Origin: OMOG01 sp041485845
Lineage (GTDB): Bacteria; Acidobacteriota; Terriglobia; Bryobacterales; Bryobacteraceae
Direction: 5' to 3'
Length of the DNA: 13,147 bases
Assembly (NCBI GenBank): GCA_041485845.1
Contig: JBGPKH010000199.1
Location: 1 to 13,147 of the forward strand
Under the pieces are notes generated by a model. That model was given only the letters and a program-made list of their open reading frames with translations. It had not been told where the DNA came from and searched no databases. Positions 11,311 through 13,147 of this stretch are shown here, piece by piece; within the stretch, counting starts at the first letter, position 1; every line of letters starts with the position of its first letter. The position numbers were made by a program, and so were the translations under genes.

Positions 11311-12942
11311 ATGTCCGGTACGTTCTGGCAGAAGGTCAAGGAACCATGGGCCGGCTTCAGCCGCCGCGACCTGTTCCGGCAGGGAGGGCTGCTCGCAGCC
11401 GCACAGGCATTGGGCGGCAGCGTACAACGGGCGGTCGCCGCACCGCTCGAACTGGGGCCCGACATGTACCGCTCCATCGGCGTCCGGCCCATCATCAACG
11501 CCCGCGGCACGTTCACCATCATCACCGGATCGCAGACTCTGCCGGAAGTGAAGCGAGCCATGGACCTGGCCTCGCGCGGATTCGTGCAGATGGACGAATT
11601 GATGGATGCCGTGGGCCAGCGCCTGGCCGAGTTGACCGGCGCCGAATGGGGCATCGTCACGGCCGGCTGCTGCGCCGCAATCACCCATTGCACGGCCTCA
11701 GCCATCGCCGGCGGCAACCCCGAACGGATGCAGCGGCTGCCCAACGTCGCCGGCCTCAAGAACGAGGTTATCGTCCCGGCATACTCGCACAACGTCTACG
11801 ACCATGCGGTCCGCATGCTCGGCGTGAAGCTGGTCATCGTCCGCGATAAGTCGGAGTTGGAACCCGCCTTCAATGAGCGCACGGCCATGGTCTACATCCT
11901 GGGGGGCCCCAACGACGACGGCCCGCTCGGAACCCGCGCGATCGCCGAAATCGCAAAACGCAAGAACGTCCCGGTGCTGGTGGACGCCGCGGCCGAAATC
12001 CTGACCCTCAAGCCCAACGTCCACCTGGCGCGCGGCGCGACAGCCGTAGCGTACAGCGGCGGCAAGTGCATCCGCGGGCCGCAGGCTGCCGGACTGCTGC
12101 TCGGCGACAAGAGCCTGCTGCAGGGAGCCTGGATCAACAGCGCGCCGCACCACGCGTTCGGCCGTTCGGTGAAGGTCGGCAAAGAAGAGATCATGGGCAT
12201 GCTGGCGGCCGTCGAGATGTGGGTGAAGCGCGACCACAAGGCCGAGTGGGCGCAGTGGGAGTCGTGGCTCGAGCACATCGCCACCAGCGTGAAGCGCGTC
12301 AACGGCGTGACCACGCGGGTGAACCAGCCCTCGGCCGATCTCTCCAACCGAACCCCGACCCTGGTGATCCAGTGGGACGGCGCCAAGCTCGGCATCACCG
12401 GCCAGGAGGTGAGGGACATCGTGGTCGACACCGACCCCCGCATCGTCCTGGCGGGTGGAAGCGGCTCGCGGCCCGGCAACATGGCCAGCTCGGTCTCCGT
12501 GGTTCCCTACCAGATGATGCCCGGCGACGAGAAGGTCGTGGCCGACCGGCTCTATGCTTTGCTCTCCAAGCCCCCGAAGATCCAGGATCCCCCCGCGTCC
12601 CCCGCCGGCCAGCCGGCAAGCGTAGCGGGACAGTGGGAGTTGCATCTGGATTTCGTCCACCTGGCTGCGGACCACACGCTTGTGCTGGAGCAGGACGGCA
12701 CGAAGCTGATGGGCACGCACCACGGTGAGTTCGCCGCCGGAGACCTGAGCGGGACGGTGGCCGCCAACACAGTCCGATTCCAGAGCTCGCTCGGCACGGA
12801 GGGCACGCGCGTGTCGTTCCAGTTTACGGGCACCGTGGAGAACGGCAAGATGTCCGGCACCGTGGCGCTCGGCGAGTATGGCGAAGCGCGATGGACCGCG
12901 GCCAAGCACCAATACCGCGCCGGCGGCGGCCGCCGGGGGTGA
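11311..12942 (+). CDS. Tat-exported SelA-fold PLP-dependent enzyme with C-terminal beta-rich domain
   Basis: This 543-residue protein begins with a twin-arginine signal, SRRDLFRQGGLLAAAQALGG (17-36), with probable cleavage after AVAA (41-44). Residues 50-420 match the SelA/aminotransferase class V fold found in selenocysteine synthase and in relatives such as D-glucosaminate-6-phosphate ammonia-lyase. GVRPIINARGTFTI (57-70), VTAGCCAAIT (116-125), PVLVDAAAEI (221-230) and AYSGGKCIRGPQAAGLLLG (247-265) are present, with Lys252 as the probable PLP lysine and Asp225 as the ring-nitrogen acid. A proline- and alanine-rich linker (420-437) leads to a domain of about 100 residues with alternating beta patterns (WELHLDF, DHTLVLEQDGTKLMG, GTVENGKMSGTVAL). 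True SelA acts on tRNA in the cytoplasm, so an exported homologue is more likely an amino-sugar or amino-acid lyase or racemase. The substrate is unknown. Confidence 0.85.
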   Translation: MSGTFWQKVKEPWAGFSRRDLFRQGGLLAAAQALGGSVQRAVAAPLELGPDMYRSIGVRPIINARGTFTIITGSQTLPEVKRAMDLASRGFVQMDELMDAVGQRLAELTGAEWGIVTAGCCAAITHCTASAIAGGNPERMQRLPNVAGLKNEVIVPAYSHNVYDHAVRMLGVKLVIVRDKSELEPAFNERTAMVYILGGPNDDGPLGTRAIAEIAKRKNVPVLVDAAAEILTLKPNVHLARGATAVAYSGGKCIRGPQAAGLLLGDKSLLQGAWINSAPHHAFGRSVKVGKEEIMGMLAAVEMWVKRDHKAEWAQWESWLEHIATSVKRVNGVTTRVNQPSADLSNRTPTLVIQWDGAKLGITGQEVRDIVVDTDPRIVLAGGSGSRPGNMASSVSVVPYQMMPGDEKVVADRLYALLSKPPKIQDPPASPAGQPASVAGQWELHLDFVHLAADHTLVLEQDGTKLMGTHHGEFAAGDLSGTVAANTVRFQSSLGTEGTRVSFQFTGTVENGKMSGTVALGEYGEARWTAAKHQYRAGGGRRG

Positions 12943-13147
12943 GCGGTAATGGCGACAGCCTGACAGGCTGGAAGCGCGCGGCAGAAGTCACCGAGAGTCA
13001 AGACGCCGGCGAAAGCGCCTGCGCCACCACTGGGAATCTTACGACGTTGGTGGGGCAGGTATTCAGCCTGCCGGGATTTTCTGCCATAGTTTGCTAGCTC
13101 AGCCATTTGGCGCGGGCGCCCGGCGGTGGACAAATTCGTGCGCAAAC
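12943..13147. other. Intergenic tail at the right edge
   Basis: No gene can be assigned. A CAGCCTG-A-CAGGCTG palindrome at 12956-12970 lies 13 bp after the SelA-like stop and could help end its transcript, though no U-run follows. A hairpin element lies at 13052-13085. Two short open minus-strand frames enter from the right edge and stop between 13096 and 13102, so the end of a leftward gene may lie here; the visible 15-17 codons are not recognisable. Confidence 0.4.
13052..13085. repeat. Second copy of the GGGGCAGG hairpin element, inverted
   Basis: GGGGCAGGtATTCAGCCTGCC followed by GGGATTTTCTGCC is the reverse complement of 10648-10680 with one substitution and one extra T. It is the short form, lacking the other three hairpins. 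The two copies bracket the WbuC-like and SelA-like genes in opposite orientation. Confidence 0.85.

Noticed and set aside
11245..11688. Upstream extension of the WbuC-like frame
   Set aside because: The extension is antisense to the SelA-like gene, and the cupin family N-terminus starts at 11244.
11698..12912. Minus-strand open frame of 404 codons
   Set aside because: It is antisense to the SelA-like gene and has a shadow-type composition.
1..13147. CRISPR arrays, transposases, tRNA or rRNA genes, defence genes
   Set aside because: No regularly spaced repeats, no recognisable transposase or nuclease motifs, and no tRNA cloverleaf were seen by eye; a tRNAscan or HMM search was not possible.

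Overview
The window looks like chromosomal DNA of an Acidobacteriota bacterium, most likely of the Solibacter/Bryobacter group. It is GC-rich. It carries a PadR regulator coupled to an ADOP-type 'duplicated orphan permease', a module typical of that phylum. Short inverted repeats with a GGGGCAGG...CCTGCC core lie between genes. The lineage call is an inference from gene content and protein style; no rRNA or other phylogenetic marker was searched.

Layout. (1) 1-1426, minus strand: glgC (ADP-glucose pyrophosphorylase, glycogen synthesis), followed 34 bp downstream by the first 46 codons of a DedA-family membrane protein that runs off the left edge. (2) 1427-1774: a divergent intergenic region with a probable glgC promoter and a strong dyad next to the start of the rightward gene. 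(3) 1775-2737, plus strand: a 3-hydroxyacyl-CoA dehydrogenase. Its last ~66 bp are repeated just downstream, before the convergent argS (2875-4803, minus strand). (4) 4804-5357: no intact gene, but a decayed fragment of a nitronate monooxygenase abuts the end of the next gene. (5) 5358-9129, minus strand: an alpha/beta hydrolase, then padR, then an 873-residue ADOP permease. padR and ADOP form a tight two-gene operon. The padR promoter lies inside the 3' end of the hydrolase gene and carries two matched palindromic boxes. (6) 9149-10546, plus strand: an exported NodB-like polysaccharide deacetylase, divergent from the hydrolase across 19 bp. (7) 10547-10761: a cluster of four hairpins (REP/BIME-like). 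(8) 10762-11244, minus strand: a small WbuC-type cupin, divergent from (9) 11311-12942, plus strand: a Tat-signal-bearing SelA-fold PLP enzyme with an extra C-terminal domain. (10) 12943-13147: an intergenic tail with a second, inverted copy of the hairpin element.

Function. Most neighbours are unrelated housekeeping or accessory genes rather than one pathway. The clearest working unit is padR-ADOP with its own promoter and operators. The cell-envelope theme (DedA, ADOP, deacetylase, WbuC-like cupin, Tat-exported enzyme) is suggestive only.

The most noteworthy observations are the paired TCTCCT-N9-AGGAGA operators at padR, the pseudogene abutting ADOP, a perfectly symmetric TATnATA element serving two divergent genes, a recurring -10-like hexamer 6 nt before start codons (possible leaderless transcripts), the Tat-exported SelA-fold enzyme with its fused beta-rich domain, and the gene-tail duplication. 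I did not find a defence system, CRISPR array, transposase, tRNA or rRNA.
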